DNA of 64,000 bases from Apostichopus japonicus. Its lineage: Eukaryota; Echinodermata; Holothuroidea; Aspidochirotida; Stichopodidae. The stretch lies in contig NC_092567.1 of NCBI RefSeq assembly GCF_037975245.1, positions 18,916,876 through 18,980,875 on the forward strand, in the 5' to 3' direction. Positions 1 through 11,156 of this stretch are shown here, one piece after another. Position 1 is the stretch's first letter. Every line of letters begins with the position of its first letter. Under the pieces are notes generated by a model, which searched no databases, was not told the origin of the DNA, and saw only the letters and a list, made by a program, of their open reading frames with translations. A program made the translations under genes and the position numbers.

Positions 1-1502
1 CAAGAAGCATTCAGACATTCAGAAGTATTAAATTAAATACTTGTAATTAAATATTTCAGTGAGAAAAAATACTTCGGCTACTACTACTGACAGCAACTTT
101 CCAAGCTCCCCAACTACCCCCATCCCCCCCATCCCCATAAAAGCTATACCGAGACTGGTGTTCTGAACTTCACATACTTTATCTCAAATTGTATTGATTT
201 GTAACTGATAATATGATGTTCATGCCGTACGGTGGTCAGTGGTCACTGAAGGTAACCATTTCGGTTGCTTGAAGTTGAAGTCACAATATTGTATCGAGCT
301 AATTCACAGCAATAGACAAGCGACAATGTAGTCTACGCCTTTGTATAGTGAAAGTGGTTTTGTAGGATATGCCAGTTGCATGGGTGGCGGCGCCGTGCGG
401 GGCCGGGGGGGGGCGGGGAATGTTGAAGATATTTCGGTTGCAGATTTCAGGACCCGCACCCACCCCATCTTTGCTGAATTCGTTTTCAGTACATATATAG
501 GCAATTCTCTTTCTCAATGAATTCTTGGAAATGTGTTTATTCTTTTATTTTAAAAGGATAATCTTAAATTGCGTGTCCAAGTTTGGGTAAAACTATTGCG
601 AAACAGCATGATGTGTCACAGTCAGACTATATGTGAACACAACATCGTTATAACATTCGGATTGATGTTATTCATCACAATAGTGGAAATCAAAATACAA
701 GATTAGCACGATGAGACACGGGCTTTATGTTAGTTTGTTCGTAAACGTGAACTCGATTGCATTGGTAGGTTTAACTATATTCTGTTCACGCCGAATGTGT
801 GGCTGGAATTTGAGGTTGAATGTGTTACGTTTCTTGTCAGAGAAAGAGACGACGCATTGATTCCAGGACAAGTGTATTTAGCGGATGTAGTGTTTTCGTG
901 AGTGGGGTGCCATGTTATTATTGTCAAATTTGTTTAGTACATTTTGTTTTTCTTTCTTATTTTGTTCTGTTCTGTTATGTTCTTTCTTTTCTTAAGGGTT
1001 ACTAGCTTTGATAAACATTTTATGTTTTTTTCTAGTATACCATTACTGCACTGTTTTGTATTTCTATGTATATGCGAAATATATTGACTGAACTGAACTG
1101 AACTGTTGTATCTACTGCGCATACTCGAGAGTCAGCAGCTTACTACAAAATTATGTAAACATGATACACTTGTCACATAATATGCGGTTGGAATATGAGA
1201 CTGAATGTTCAAGTGAATGTGTGCAGCTAGGTTCAGATCTTTGTAAGTTTCAAACTGGGTTGTAAGTGTAGGTCGATGCTATCAATTTCCATTCTTTCCT
1301 TGACAAGAAGTAAAATGTATCAAATTTGTTTGTAATCATTTCTAAACTTAGAGTTAGAAGGGAACTTAACTAACTTTTGCGAGGTAACAGACTCAATTAA
1401 GCCGCAGAATTTAGCTGAACGTGTTGGTACTGAAAACGATGTGTTCGAGTCACGATATTGTTGAGGACTCACATTGCTTCCAGAACTACCTTGAAATTGA
1501 CC
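1..1502. other. Upstream flank of IPK; no gene recognised
   Basis: AT-rich DNA with no open frame I recognise. A run of GAACT repeats near 1086-1106, after a T-rich stretch, resembles the short-repeat 3' tail of a non-LTR element, but no reverse-transcriptase sequence precedes it. The IPK promoter and any 5' untranslated exon should lie here; I see no clear TATA box. Confidence 0.4.
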
Positions 1503-1657
1503 ATGCCTCCAATTGAATTAGAATGTATTGTGAAATTTGGTGGCAGTTCAATTACCAAGAAGGATGAATTTGAAACCATCAATGCAGATGCATGGTCTTT
1601 TGCAATTGAAATCATCAGAAAGGTCGAGGGAAAATGCATCATTGTTCACGGAGCTGG
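1503..1657 (+). CDS. IPK: IPK exon 1
   Basis: Encodes MPPIELECIVKFGGSS through CIIVHGAG. The donor GG|GTGAGA splits a glycine codon (phase 2), completed by the first base of exon 2. Confidence 0.88.
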
Positions 1658-4600
1658 GTGAGATCTTTGGCTACTCCACTTAAAAGTTTAGTACCATTGT
1701 ACATTGTAGGTCCGGCCCTCGAGGGATCCCCACCTCACATGAACAAGAACCTAAATTTCAACCTCTGCACACATTGGAAGGTCAATAGTAAGGATGTATT
1801 CATTTCAGTTGTATCCTTATCAAATGTTTCTCTCACTAATTATGGGTTCAAACTCACAGTTTCTTCCTTAGGAGCTCATTGAATTCATAGGATATCAAAC
1901 TGACAGCAGCCTACTTTAAAGTATTAGTTCAATAGTTGAGCAAAATTTTCAAGACCATTTTGTTTGCCCCAGAATATCCATTATTTACATATCTCTAGCC
2001 TACTTGATGTACAAAGGTATTTTAGCTTAGGCCTAGAAATGTTCCAATATTCATTGATGTAATACCAAGTGCCCTAGACTTACAGTATACAGTAGTTACA
2101 ACAGAAATGTTAGTTTTGTGGATGCATGTTATACAATTTATTACTGGGATTATTGGAACTAGTATAAGAGCAGTAGAGATTAATGTGGAAACACATATAT
2201 ATATTGAAAATACATAACCATTTCATTTCAGGTCATTTGGTCATTTCCAGGCAAAGGAATTTGGAGTAAGTGATGGGTTTGATACAGAAAGCTCATGTGA
2301 AGACAAGGCTTATGTTAGAAAAGGTTTTGCTGTCACAAAACTCTCAGTTACAAAGGTGAGAAGCCTTACAGCAATGGGTCATCCGTCTGCCCAGTACAGG
2401 GATTAGTTTATCTAGTATCGCATCTAGTATTGTAAAATGGGCGAATTGCTACTGTACAGTATACAAGTTCAAAGAAGCACTGAATTTTTGTACACAGGAT
2501 TTGTAAAGTCGTAATTGACAATGTTCACAGCCTTTGAAACTGCTACACAAAATGTATTGTTTGGGCCTGAAGTATGTTAAAAATTCACATAATGATTCCC
2601 TCACATTTGAACTTCAGGAAACATTTCATTTCTCATATATTCACTCTCAATGCAAGGTTTTGTTTATATATATGCAATTGTTTCATTCACAATAGGCTCA
2701 AGTTCTAACAACTTCCATAACAGGCCTTCAAGGTAAAATGATACACTGCATGATCTTATGTTTATCATAATTCTACCTTAGACTAATAATGTAGACTAAT
2801 GATCTATATCACAAATAGGTTACAATACACTACATACAAGAATTCAAATTCTGGACTTGGTGAAATTGCATGTGGTGTGCCTCAGGGCTCTGTGTTAGGT
2901 CCTCTGTTGTTTATTATATATACGTTAATGATATCTGCCATGTCTCCAACATCGCTCATACAGTCTTATTTGCCGATGACACCAATCTTTTCTTTCACTC
3001 GAAGAACGTAAATTCACTCCAAAGTACTGTCTCTTGTGAACTGGATAAGTTCTGTGATTGGTTCTCAGCAAACAAATTAAGTACTAATATTGATAAGACT
3101 AAGTATATTGTTTTTAGTACCAAAAGAGCATTTCGTTGGGATAAGGATATTACGATGGACGGCAAAATAATTAAATGTGTAACTGAAACTAAGTTTCTTG
3201 GTATTAATATTGATAGCAAACTTTCTTGGAATAACCATATTTCGTCAGTATGTAACACTGTAGCAAAAAATACTGGTATATTATCTAAACTGAAATATTT
3301 CCTCCCACAGCATGTCCTTAGAATGCTTTATCAAACACTAGTTCTGCCACACCTATCCTATTGTACAACTATTTGGTCTGGTACATACAATGTTAACATT
3401 GACCGCCTAAATATTCTCCAAAAGAGGGCTATACGTCACATTGCTAATGCCCCACCGCTTGAACATACTAGTGGAATATTCAAGTCCCTAAATTTATTAA
3501 AACTCGGTGATATTATAACAGTCAAGGTTGCTACCTTTGCTTACAAAGCATGGAATGGATTACTGCCAGTCACTTTTAATGACTTTATTTGTAGTAACAG
3601 AGTCTTACATAACCATCACACAAGACAAGCCGACAACGCTCATTGCAATTTTTACCATAGTAACATAGGGAAATTCGGTCTTCGAAACAGAGCAATACAA
3701 ATTTGGAATGATCTATCAAAAAATTTGAAGCTCATTACTTCAAAACCCACATTCACCAGGCATATGAAAAAGGAGTTCATTAACTCGTACTAGTAACATT
3801 TAATCTTTTCACGTATCCATCTCAGCGTCACTAGGATATTATTACTGTATATTTAATCATTACGTATATTCTGTATTATAAATATTTGTTCATTTTTCTT
3901 TTCTTTTCTCCCAGGGAGTCTCCTACCTTGTTAAGTCTTTTATGACTTTTCAGGAGACTTCCTTTCCCTTTGTATACTATTGGCGATAAAACAAATAAAT
4001 GAATTAAATGATCATATTGCTGCAATCAGTTTAAGGTTTTCTCCTTGTCCAATTTCTGTTTCTTTCATTTTAAGCTGAATCACAGACTTGTCTCTGCACT
4101 TGTCGAAGCTGGTATTTCTGCTGTATCCGTTTCTGTGAGTATAGTTCATCATTTATAGATGTACAGCAACAGCATACCCATAGCATCGAGGTAAATGAAT
4201 CTGGAGAAACTATCACACAGTAAATACGCGCGTACCATGCATGGAGGGTCATGTGATGTGTTCCAGGGTGGTACTAATATATTACTCTCCCCATTACGCA
4301 TGATGATTTCACCCAACTAGTACGTAAATGTGTATGCGTGCTTAGAGCAGCAGACGACACCTGTTACCTAGCAATAACTGTGCCTGTAGCCTAACGTGAT
4401 AGCTATATTCCCGTCGAGCAGCATTTGGCTCTGTTCCATGGAGAATTTCGTGGTTGCACTGAACTAAACATTTCCCCACATTTCCCATTTCTACATTCAC
4501 TTATAGCAAGTAGTAATAACGTTAGGCTTTATGAGACAAAGCTTGCCCCTGGAGCTGTATTAATAAGTAAGATCTATTATGTAGAAGGCCTGTCTTCATT

Positions 4601-7600
4601 CAAGAGAATAAGGTTGAACGTTAGCATATTAGCACTATTTCGTAGGCCTGAAGTACCAGTACCTTCTTATGCCGTTAGTTCCCATGTCCGATCCGTCTTG
4701 GTGCAAATCTTTCACAAAGTCACTAACACTGTTCTCGAACTGCTATAGAGAAATATCAGTTTGGTACCACCCTGGAACACATCACATGACCCTCCATGCA
4801 TGGTACGCGCACACCCAATTGACATGAATCCTCCAGATTCATTTACCTCAATGACCCATAGCCACCGGCCGCTATTGAATATTTCTTTGGGAGTTAAACC
4901 TTAGATGCAAACATCATTTTGATCAAATTAAATAAGTTACATCTATAGTGGACAAATTTAGCATGCATCACAAACAGGCATTTCTTTAAAATTTGACTCA
5001 CATTTTCTGGTATACTTCACCATCTACTGTACTGATATAATATATACAGTACTCCCAATGCATATATATTATTCCAGTTGAGGAAGGCTTTGCATTGAAA
5101 TGTGGAATATGAGCAGTTCTAGAATTACACAATTATATTTTTAGCACATTCAAAAAATAAATAAACAAACCAAGAACTTAGAAAATCTACTGGTTAAATC
5201 AAATTCTGTCATTTTCCTGAATAACAACACAAATGATCAGTATTGTCAATTGTGTACTTGTAAGCTATTGAGAGCATCCGAATATGTTCTGATAATAAGA
5301 AGTAATACAGGGCTTATATGTAATGAACTGAAATCATGCCAAAGGTTTTGAATGACAATTGTCAACCTACTTTATGTATTAAATTAATGTTGTGAATGTC
5401 CACTGGCAGGAAAAGGCAAGTGCCTTTCGTTTTCTTTTGACGAACGCTTAAAGGTAGTCAGTATAGGCCCCAAATTATAGCATGCTATAAAGGCTACAAG
5501 TTTTCAAAAAGTACCTTCCTGGAGGTCGTTAGTCTCCAAATTGTTCTCAGACAGTTTTAAGGAACACACAAGATTACTGAATGTTACTGTTTGGCTGCCA
5601 ATTAGTTTGCTTAATTTATTATAACATCAATCTTGTAATTCATTCAACCTACAGCCATGCAGTGGATGGCGGACTGAAGATAAATCAAAAGTGACATCTT
5701 CTGACTTGGAAACAATAACAGGATTATTAGAAAATGGTTTTCTTCCTGTTTTACACGGAGACTGTGTGCTTGACCAGACAAGAGGTTGCACCATACTAAG
5801 TGGTGATACTGTCATAGAGGTAACACTTAAAGGCATTGAAGACTCGCCCCAAACAGCTTGCCGCCATCTTTAAAAAGTTAACTTTCCGTTGCTTGCAAGT
5901 GACGTTTTTCTCTTGTCGCTACAAAATGCAGACAGTACCCTGGTGGAAATTCCAGTTGAAATTTTGAACTGGGTTCAACTGGAATTTTCTATACGGAAAT
6001 TGGCCCAAATTTGAACTAGGTTGAAATGGGTGAACTGGGTCCAACTGGTTCAACTATGTTTTACTGGGTCCAACTGGTTCAAGTTCAACTATGTTTTACT
6101 GGGTCCAACTGGTTCAACTATGTTTTACTGGGTCCAACTGGTTCAACTATGTTTTACTGGGTCCAACTGGTTCAACTATGTTTTACTGGGTCCAACTGGT
6201 TCAACTATGTTTTACTGGGTCCAACTGGTTCAACTATGTTTTACTGGGTGAACTGTTTTACTGGGTTCAACTGGGTGAACTATGTTTTGCTGGGTTAAAC
6301 TGGGTGAACTATGTTTTACTGCTTTTATTATTAAATAGTTTAAACTGGGATTCTCAACTGGTGTTATCTACACAATATAACACCACACTATAAGAAGTTT
6401 TCATTATTTTTCAGTAGATCTATACTGTATGTGTTAGGGTGTTAGCCACTGAAAATAAATGTTTGTTCTTGATCAGAGAACTCTGGGTTTGGTGTGATGA
6501 CCAAACACAGAGCAAGACACATAAAAAAAATGGAGAACTCAACTGGATTGGATCAAACGAAATTATAATTATGAATAACAAACAAAGTACAGTTGATCTT
6601 GGATCAGTCAAAGAATTAAATGAAATAACTTACAGTGGTGAGGTGCGCACCCAAAATATAAAGAAATACACTTAATTTAAAAGTCTGTTCTGGTGAGTTG
6701 GCCTGCTGGTGATATCAAGTATTCTACGACCTCAGATCTTCCACGACATCAGATATTCTACGACATCAGTATAGTTGATCCCCAATAAATGGTATGTCTG
6801 ATCCCAACAAAATAGAGTAGTATCCTTTAATTTATCTGAAATAGTCTTCCAGAGTATCCTTTCAGTAAAATAATGTCAATATCCTTTGTACATAGTAAAT
6901 AATGTCCTTTATAAGTGATGGTGTCCCAGAATATCCTTTATTGTAAAATAATATCCTTTATAGTAAATAGTATCCTTTATAATAGTGTCCCAGACTATCA
7001 TTTGAGTATCACAAATTCCATAAAATAATAAGGTCTACAGTAACTTGAACTATGTAAATTAAGGTTTAAAGCAAACTATCTAAACATTAAACTATCTTTC
7101 TCTTCTTTTACAACTGCCTTGCTCAGATACTCATAGCCAACTGCCTAACGACCTATACCCTCACAAAACTCCTTTGTTCCTAAAATATATACACACAGAC
7201 CCCATTTCCTGTGAGGGCTAATTTCAAGGAAGAACAAGATAGTTGCCTAGCAACCCAGAAGAAAGAGAATTGTTAATCAACCCTTTTGCTGACACACGAC
7301 AACATACAAATATACTGTACAAATGTATAGCCCTCTGTACAGTGAACACTGCACTAATAAACAAGTAAAACTATGGTACAAAACAAAACTTTATGTAAGA
7401 GCTGACCATCTTACACTGTACTAATGAAGCCTCACTTAAAATTAGATTGATAGTTTAATCATATGTTCATAATGTTCAGTGTAGGGCATCCTCACATTTG
7501 TAGCATGTATACGTGTATGCTGTATACTTCACTAATGACTTTTGCAAAGTATGTTATTATGCCAATAGGACACTTCATGTTTGAAACAACAATCAAGGCA

Positions 7601-9886
7601 ATTGCATAAATTTTGAAATATCTGTGAGCCTCTTTTGTTTGTGACACCTTAAAAAGTTGCCATTATGTTCGCTAGTTGACAATAGCTTTCCTAAAATCAT
7701 GCGGCTAAATATAGTGTTAACTTGAGTATAACTACTGTAGGTTAGGCCCCTATAAAGTATAAGCTAGTCAACTATAACGTTAGAATATGTCTAACGTTAG
7801 TAAATGTACCATGTAGTAGTATACCTAGTAGGGAACCGGTTTGTTAGGCCTAGTCTATACTATAGTCCTAGGCCATTATATACAAAGTTTCTGTTCAATT
7901 CAAATATTTATGATAAAGAGCACGTTTATAATCAATTATAACGTAACAAGTATGTAACAATAATATAAAGGTACTGCAAGATCACAAAGGAGGGAACTTA
8001 GCCGCGGTAATTATTTGAAATTGTTGGCAAAATCGGTTACAAATGCAATTCTGCGAAGCTTCTGTTGGCGTTTGTGGTTTGCAGATTCGGAATTTATAAA
8101 TTTAGCCCAACGCAAGACAAATGTCAAAGTTCAAATTTAGTCGGATCATACTATTTAGCACTAGGAAGGCATTTTGCCTACCAATTGTTCAAATCGCCGA
8201 ACAAAGTATAACATAATTTTTTCAAATTTATTATATAGTAAATATTTTTATTTTTAATCATTGCGGTACAAACGTTTAATCGTTTAATCATAACTGTGAT
8301 AAATATGACAAACATTTATTTTACACCCCTCATAAGTTGGCTAGTTTAGCATTTTCAATATATTACGATACGGTTACTGCTTACGAACTTACATTTGATT
8401 ATTACGCCAAAAATAAAAGCAGTCAACATAGTCCAAACCCAGTTGGGCCAGTGTGAAGCCTAGTTCAACCCCAACAGGGAAAGTTCACCAGTAAACATAG
8501 TTCAAACCCAGTTGGGCTTGTGCAAACCAGTGAAACCTAGTTAAATCCCAGCTGGGTCAGTTCACCAGCCAATAGTCCAAACCCAGTTGGGCCAGTGCAA
8601 AACCAATGAAACCTAGTTCAACCCCAACAGGGCAGGTTAGTCAACATAGTTCAAACCCAATTGGGCTAGTGCAAAAACCAGTGAAACCTAGTTGAAGCCC
8701 AACGGGATCAGTTCAAACATAGTTCAAATTCAGTTTGGCCTGAACAAACCCAGTTGAACATTGTGTAAACCCAGTTGAACCTAGCTCATGTACAGCATAG
8801 CCCAGTTGAAACCCAGTAAGACCCAGTTAAACACAGTTAAAAACCAGTTAAACATAGTAGGCCCTAGTAGAACCTAGTTGATTTTTTAACTGGGTTCTAC
8901 TGGAATTTCTACCAGGGTAATGAAACATGATACCTTGTTATCTTAAGCTGGACCTGAGATGTCCATCGCTGTATCGTTTATACACTGTACTGTGGGTATT
9001 GACCGCAGCTGTATGTACTGAATGTACACTACGGTGTGTGTGTATTTTCTGGGATCATTGGTGGTGTCTAACACTCCTGTTGCACCTCATTCAAAACTAG
9101 GTCAGATTACGGGCATTAGACGTTTCTTTTTGTGCGAGTCTTCACATCCTTTAAGCAATATGAGAAGAAAAAATATGACTAAGTAGATAAAAATAAATTT
9201 TTTGAACATGGTGTACTATACATAATATCATACTCTGATCTATAAACTCTATGATTCTTATCTATAGGGATACATATTCCTTCCTACATAAGGCTTTCTA
9301 AACCTAGTGACAGAAAACTAATAACGTCGTTTTCCTTGTAATAGATGTCACAAGAGCTAATTACTAAGTGTTTCCTGATGGTCAGATCGAGATTGGGAGA
9401 ACTGACCACAACTAAACCACTTCAAATTATTATTGCTTGTAAACACTAATGTTTTTGTAAATTAGAGCTCATGTTTATACTACTATATTATCTTTGTTTG
9501 ATTTCTCTGTGAAATATAATTTTCCTCTCCAGGTCCTTGCATCTCATTTTAAACCCAAACGAGTCGTCTTTCTGACCGACGTAGATGGAATCTACACACT
9601 TCCTCCGAGCCACGAAGATGCAACCCTCATTCCAGAGATTCATTTCAGTGAAGACGGTGAAATAATGACAGCTGTAACCATGGATACTAAATCACATGAC
9701 GTAACAGGTGGTTTGAAGATAAAGCTCCAAACGGCCTGGAACATTTTAAACGAAAGCAAGGGAACGATACCAGTATTCGTCTGCAATATTTGCTCGAAAG
9801 CTGCAGAATATTCATGTTGCCATGGATATCTCTATGAGGAGAATGGAACAGCTATACTCTTATATAGGAATCAAGACCATACATAA
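1503..9886 (+). CDS. IPK: Isopentenyl phosphate kinase (five exons, complete)
   Basis: Join 1503-1657, 2232-2355, 4075-4134, 5655-5819, 9533-9886; 285 residues, slightly longer than archaeal IPKs (about 260). IPK phosphorylates isopentenyl phosphate to isopentenyl diphosphate with ATP (alternative mevalonate route, or salvage of monophosphates). Visible amino-acid-kinase family marks, in order: VKFGGSSITKK near the start (phosphate-binding lysine and glycine loop), VHGAGSFGH split over exons 1 and 2 (glycine loop plus the family's catalytic histidine), PVLHGDCVLD and CTILSGDTVIE, VVFLTDVDGIYTLPP (nucleotide side), and DVTGGLKIKL near the C-terminus. All four junctions are GT/AG with matching phase. 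The ATG at 1503 is the first in frame; a TTG 45 bases upstream is not a credible eukaryotic start. No targeting peptide is evident. The introns carry a LINE and several DNA transposons. An acetylglutamate kinase is excluded by the His-containing loop and the TDVDG context. Identification is strong; expression is untested. Confidence 0.9.
2232..2355 (+). CDS. IPK: IPK exon 2
   Basis: Acceptor TTTCAG at 2226-2231 and donor AAG|GTGAGA. Encodes SFGHFQAKEFGVSDG to KLSVTK, including the histidine that IPKs use in catalysis. Confidence 0.88.
2795..4009 (+). mobile_element. 5'-truncated non-LTR retrotransposon (LINE) fragment
   Basis: Lies in IPK intron 2, same strand as the gene. It contains the end of a reverse transcriptase: CGVPQGSVLGPLLF at about 2873, then the catalytic FADDT box at about 2972, KTKYIVFST, FLGINIDSKLSWNNHI and the C-terminal NILQKRAIRHI region, closing with a stop at 3791-3793. 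The GVPQGS motif and the FADD motif are in different frames, so at least one frameshift lies between them near 2920. It is truncated before the palm domain, so it lacks the endonuclease. A 3' UTR with an AGGAGACTTCC-type inverted repeat (3914-3965) ends in a T/A-rich AATAAATGAATTAAATG tail. The layout fits the CR1/Jockey group; the exact clade is uncertain. Dead copy. Confidence 0.85.
4075..4134 (+). CDS. IPK: IPK exon 3
   Basis: A 60-base exon, 20 codons (LNHRLVSALVEAGISAVSVS), between an ATTTTAAG acceptor and a TCT|GTGAGT donor. The phase is 0 on both sides, agreeing with exons 2 and 4. Confidence 0.85.
4184..4853. mobile_element. Non-autonomous DNA transposon, long TIRs, 8-bp TSD
   Basis: Flanked by the direct repeat ACCCATAG (4076+100=4176-4183 and 4854-4861). 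The ends are inverted repeats: CATCGAGGTAAATGAATCT on the left and the complement of CATTGAGGTAAATGAATCT on the right, and the match resumes further in (GCATGGAGGGTCATGTGATG). It is 670 bp and encodes nothing recognisable; a 107-codon open frame inside (4425-4748) shows no family features. The 8-bp target duplication suggests hAT-like mobilisation, although the terminal CAT is not the usual CAG. It starts 49 bases after IPK exon 3. Confidence 0.8.
4862..5654 (+). other. Rest of IPK intron 3
   Basis: AT-rich intron sequence with no other gene or element recognised. It ends in the acceptor CAACCTACAG at 5645-5654. Confidence 0.6.
5655..5819 (+). CDS. IPK: IPK exon 4
   Basis: 55 codons, phase 0 to phase 0. 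Encodes PCSGWRTEDKSK, then LLENGFLPVLHGDCVLD and CTILSGDTVIE. The donor GAG|GTAACA is followed, seven bases past the exon end, by the TTAA that flanks a MITE. Confidence 0.88.
6005..6345 (+). repeat. 29-bp tandem array at the left end of the TA element
   Basis: About seven or eight copies of a 29-bp unit (core CTGGGTCCAACTGGTTCAAC followed by TATGTTTTA). Because 29 is not a multiple of three and the unit has no stop, all three frames stay open, which gives spurious open frames here. Confidence 0.9.
8430..8905 (-). repeat. Inverted degenerate array at the right end of the TA element
   Basis: Irregular repeats of CAAACCCAGTTGGGC, AACCTAGTTCAA and CATAGTTCAA. They are the reverse-complement counterpart of the left array (CAACTGGTTCAACTATG) but more diverged and with longer, uneven spacing. 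Confidence 0.8.
9533..9886 (+). CDS. IPK: IPK exon 5 (last)
   Basis: Acceptor CCTCTCCAG at 9524-9532. Encodes VLASHFKPKRVVFLTDVDG to the end, with stop TAA at 9884-9886. Carries the nucleotide-side and substrate-side C-terminal half of the kinase. Confidence 0.9.
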   Translation, partial: VLASHFKPKRVVFLTDVDGIYTLPPSHEDATLIPEIHFSEDGEIMTAVTMDTKSHDVTGGLKIKLQTAWNILNESKGTIPVFVCNICSKAAEYSCCHGYLYEENGTAILLYRNQDHT

Positions 9887-9923
9887 GTTATCACAAACAT
9901 TCTTATAAAAAAAAGGGTGTTAA

Positions 9924-10287
9924 AGGGTGTGAACATTACGCGCAAAAAGAAATGTCTAATGTCAGTAATCTGACCTAGTTTCGAATGAGGCGTAACAGAA
10001 GTGTTAGACACCACCATCCTCGATCCCAGAAAATACACACACAGCTTGCTACTGTCAGTAATTAGACACTAGTGTACAGTCAGTACATTCAGCTGCAGTC
10101 AATACCCACAGCACAGTGTAATAGACGATACAGCGATGGACATCTCAGGTCCAGCTAAAGATAACAAGGTATCACGTTTTATTACTGTCTGCATTTTGTA
10201 GCGACACGAACAAACGTCACTTGCAAGCAACAGAAAGTTAACTTTTCAGATGGCCGCACGCAGTTTGGGGGGGAGTCTTAAATGCCT
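9924..10287 (-). mobile_element. TTAA-flanked MITE, copy B (inverted), just after IPK
   Basis: TTAA at 9920-9923 and 10288-10291. 364 bp, opposite orientation to copy A. It begins 34 bases after the IPK stop codon, so the 3' UTR probably reads into it. The inner end is partly degraded. Confidence 0.85.
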
Positions 10288-10307
10288 TTAAGTAGTGCAG
10301 GGCTCTT

Positions 10308-10372
10308 AAAATTACCATGCAGCTTAAATTACCATGCAGCTTAAATTACCATCAGCTTAAATTTACCATGCT
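10308..10372 (+). repeat. Short tandem repeat, about 17-bp unit
   Basis: Four imperfect copies of CTTAAATTACCATGCAG. Confidence 0.8.
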
Positions 10373-10871
10373 AGTGATTTCTATATAGAAGTGATCTACA
10401 TTGGTCAACCTGTATTTTTGAAATATTATAAATATTTATAAAACATTCTGGAGTAAGATAAAAGACTTGTTGAGGTTCTAGGATGGTGTATGTACTATAT
10501 ATACATACATATATGTATGCAAATGTAACCTGATTTATAGACGAGGCCAAATAAATCGAAATTATTTAAATTATTTCAGACTGATGTTATCATTTTAGTG
10601 TATATTTTCACAATTGTTATGAACAAAGGGTTGATTTGTCTGTTTCCAATCTATAGTCTCCCTCTCTTCCAGTTAATATTATATGGTAGTCCTTTTCTCA
10701 AAAGGCAATCTTTAATTGGGTTATCTTGACCCAACACATATATTAAAAGGACATCCACTGTTGACAATGAGAGGTTATAACACTTTCTTGAGAATATATA
10801 GTTTGGCAAAGACATTGCTAGAGTGTACGTATTTCTTGAACGAAACAGCTTCACCAGTATATATTTCTCAC
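10373..10871. other. Intergenic or intron DNA
   Basis: AT-rich. A minus-strand open stretch (10838-10651) has a fair acceptor (CTCATTGTCAACAG) but its phase does not fit the exon at 10872-11108, so I do not call it. AATAAA at about 10548 could serve IPK polyadenylation if transcription reads through the MITE. Confidence 0.4.
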
Positions 10872-11108
10872 TTGAAATTTACAAGAAGGAAAAAAACGCA
10901 TCTCCATGTATGTTTTAAAGGTGGGATCGCTCGTAATTTCCTCGTAAATTCTGTCCTTCACACCACCCGATTCAAAAATAATATCAATACTACCCTCTAC
11001 CGGTTCGTCGCTGTTGTCTCGTAATTTCTCAGCAATCCAGTATTTACGGCTAGTAAGCAATAAACGGGTTCGGTTACTTGAACGGTGGCCTTGGCGAAAT
11101 TCCTGCAT
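10872..11108 (-). CDS. Probable first coding exon, unrecognised gene
   Basis: ATG at 11108-11106 opens 79 codons to a candidate donor CAA|GTGAGA. The protein begins MQEFRQGHRSSNRTRLLLTS and has a charged middle (EKLRDNSDEPVEGSIDIIFE), then KDRIYEEITSDPTFKTYMEM. Codon use and composition look like real coding sequence and the upstream DNA (11110-11400) is less AT-rich, as at a promoter. I do not recognise the family. No following exon with matching phase was found before IPK, with which it would be convergent. Alternatively a relic exon. Confidence 0.45.
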
Positions 11109-11130
11109 AGTTTCTTGTCTGTGGCAGTAC

Positions 11131-11156
11131 AGGGAGTTGTTATGGAACAACTCCCT
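11131..11156. other. Perfect 11-bp inverted repeat
   Basis: AGGGAGTTGTT-ATGG-AACAACTCCCT, 23 bases upstream of the ATG of the minus-strand exon, so it would form a hairpin in that transcript's 5' leader if transcription starts above it. Confidence 0.7.

Larger units (their letters stand above)
5938..8917. mobile_element. 2,980-bp TA-flanked element with repeat arrays at both ends
   Basis: It interrupts MITE copy A exactly: the other copies read CAGACAGTAATGAAAC, while here CAGACAGTA ... TAATGAAAC flanks the insert, giving a TA duplication. The ends are inverted repeats, CCCTGGTGGAAATTCCAGT against CCCTGGTAGAAATTCCAGT. Inside each end lies an array built on AACTGGGT/CAACTGG words (left 6005-6345, right 8430-8900), in opposite orientations. 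The 2.1-kb middle is AT-rich with imperfect ATATCCTTTA repeats near 6810-6990; its longest open frame (78 codons at 6439) has no recognisable features. I see no transposase, so it is probably non-autonomous. TA duplication is typical of Tc1/mariner-type elements but also of others. Confidence 0.8.
5831..9150 (+). mobile_element. TTAA-flanked MITE, copy A, split by a later insertion
   Basis: TTAA at 5827-5830 and 9151-9154 flank inverted ends (AGGCATTGAAGACTCGCCCC on the left; CGAGTCTTCACATCCT on the right). The element proper is 5831-5937 plus 8920-9150, about 338 bp, and matches copies at 9924, 43651 and 48883. The bases between are a separate transposon. TTAA targets suggest piggyBac-type or Kolobok-type mobilisation; the transposase source is not in the window. 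Confidence 0.85.

Noticed and set aside
4425-4748. 107-codon frame inside the IPK intron element
   Set aside because: No motif, no splice context, lies within a MITE-like element.
6021-6393. Three overlapping open frames of 76-100 codons rich in GSNWF/GPTGST
   Set aside because: They are readings of the 29-bp tandem array in all frames, not a protein gene.
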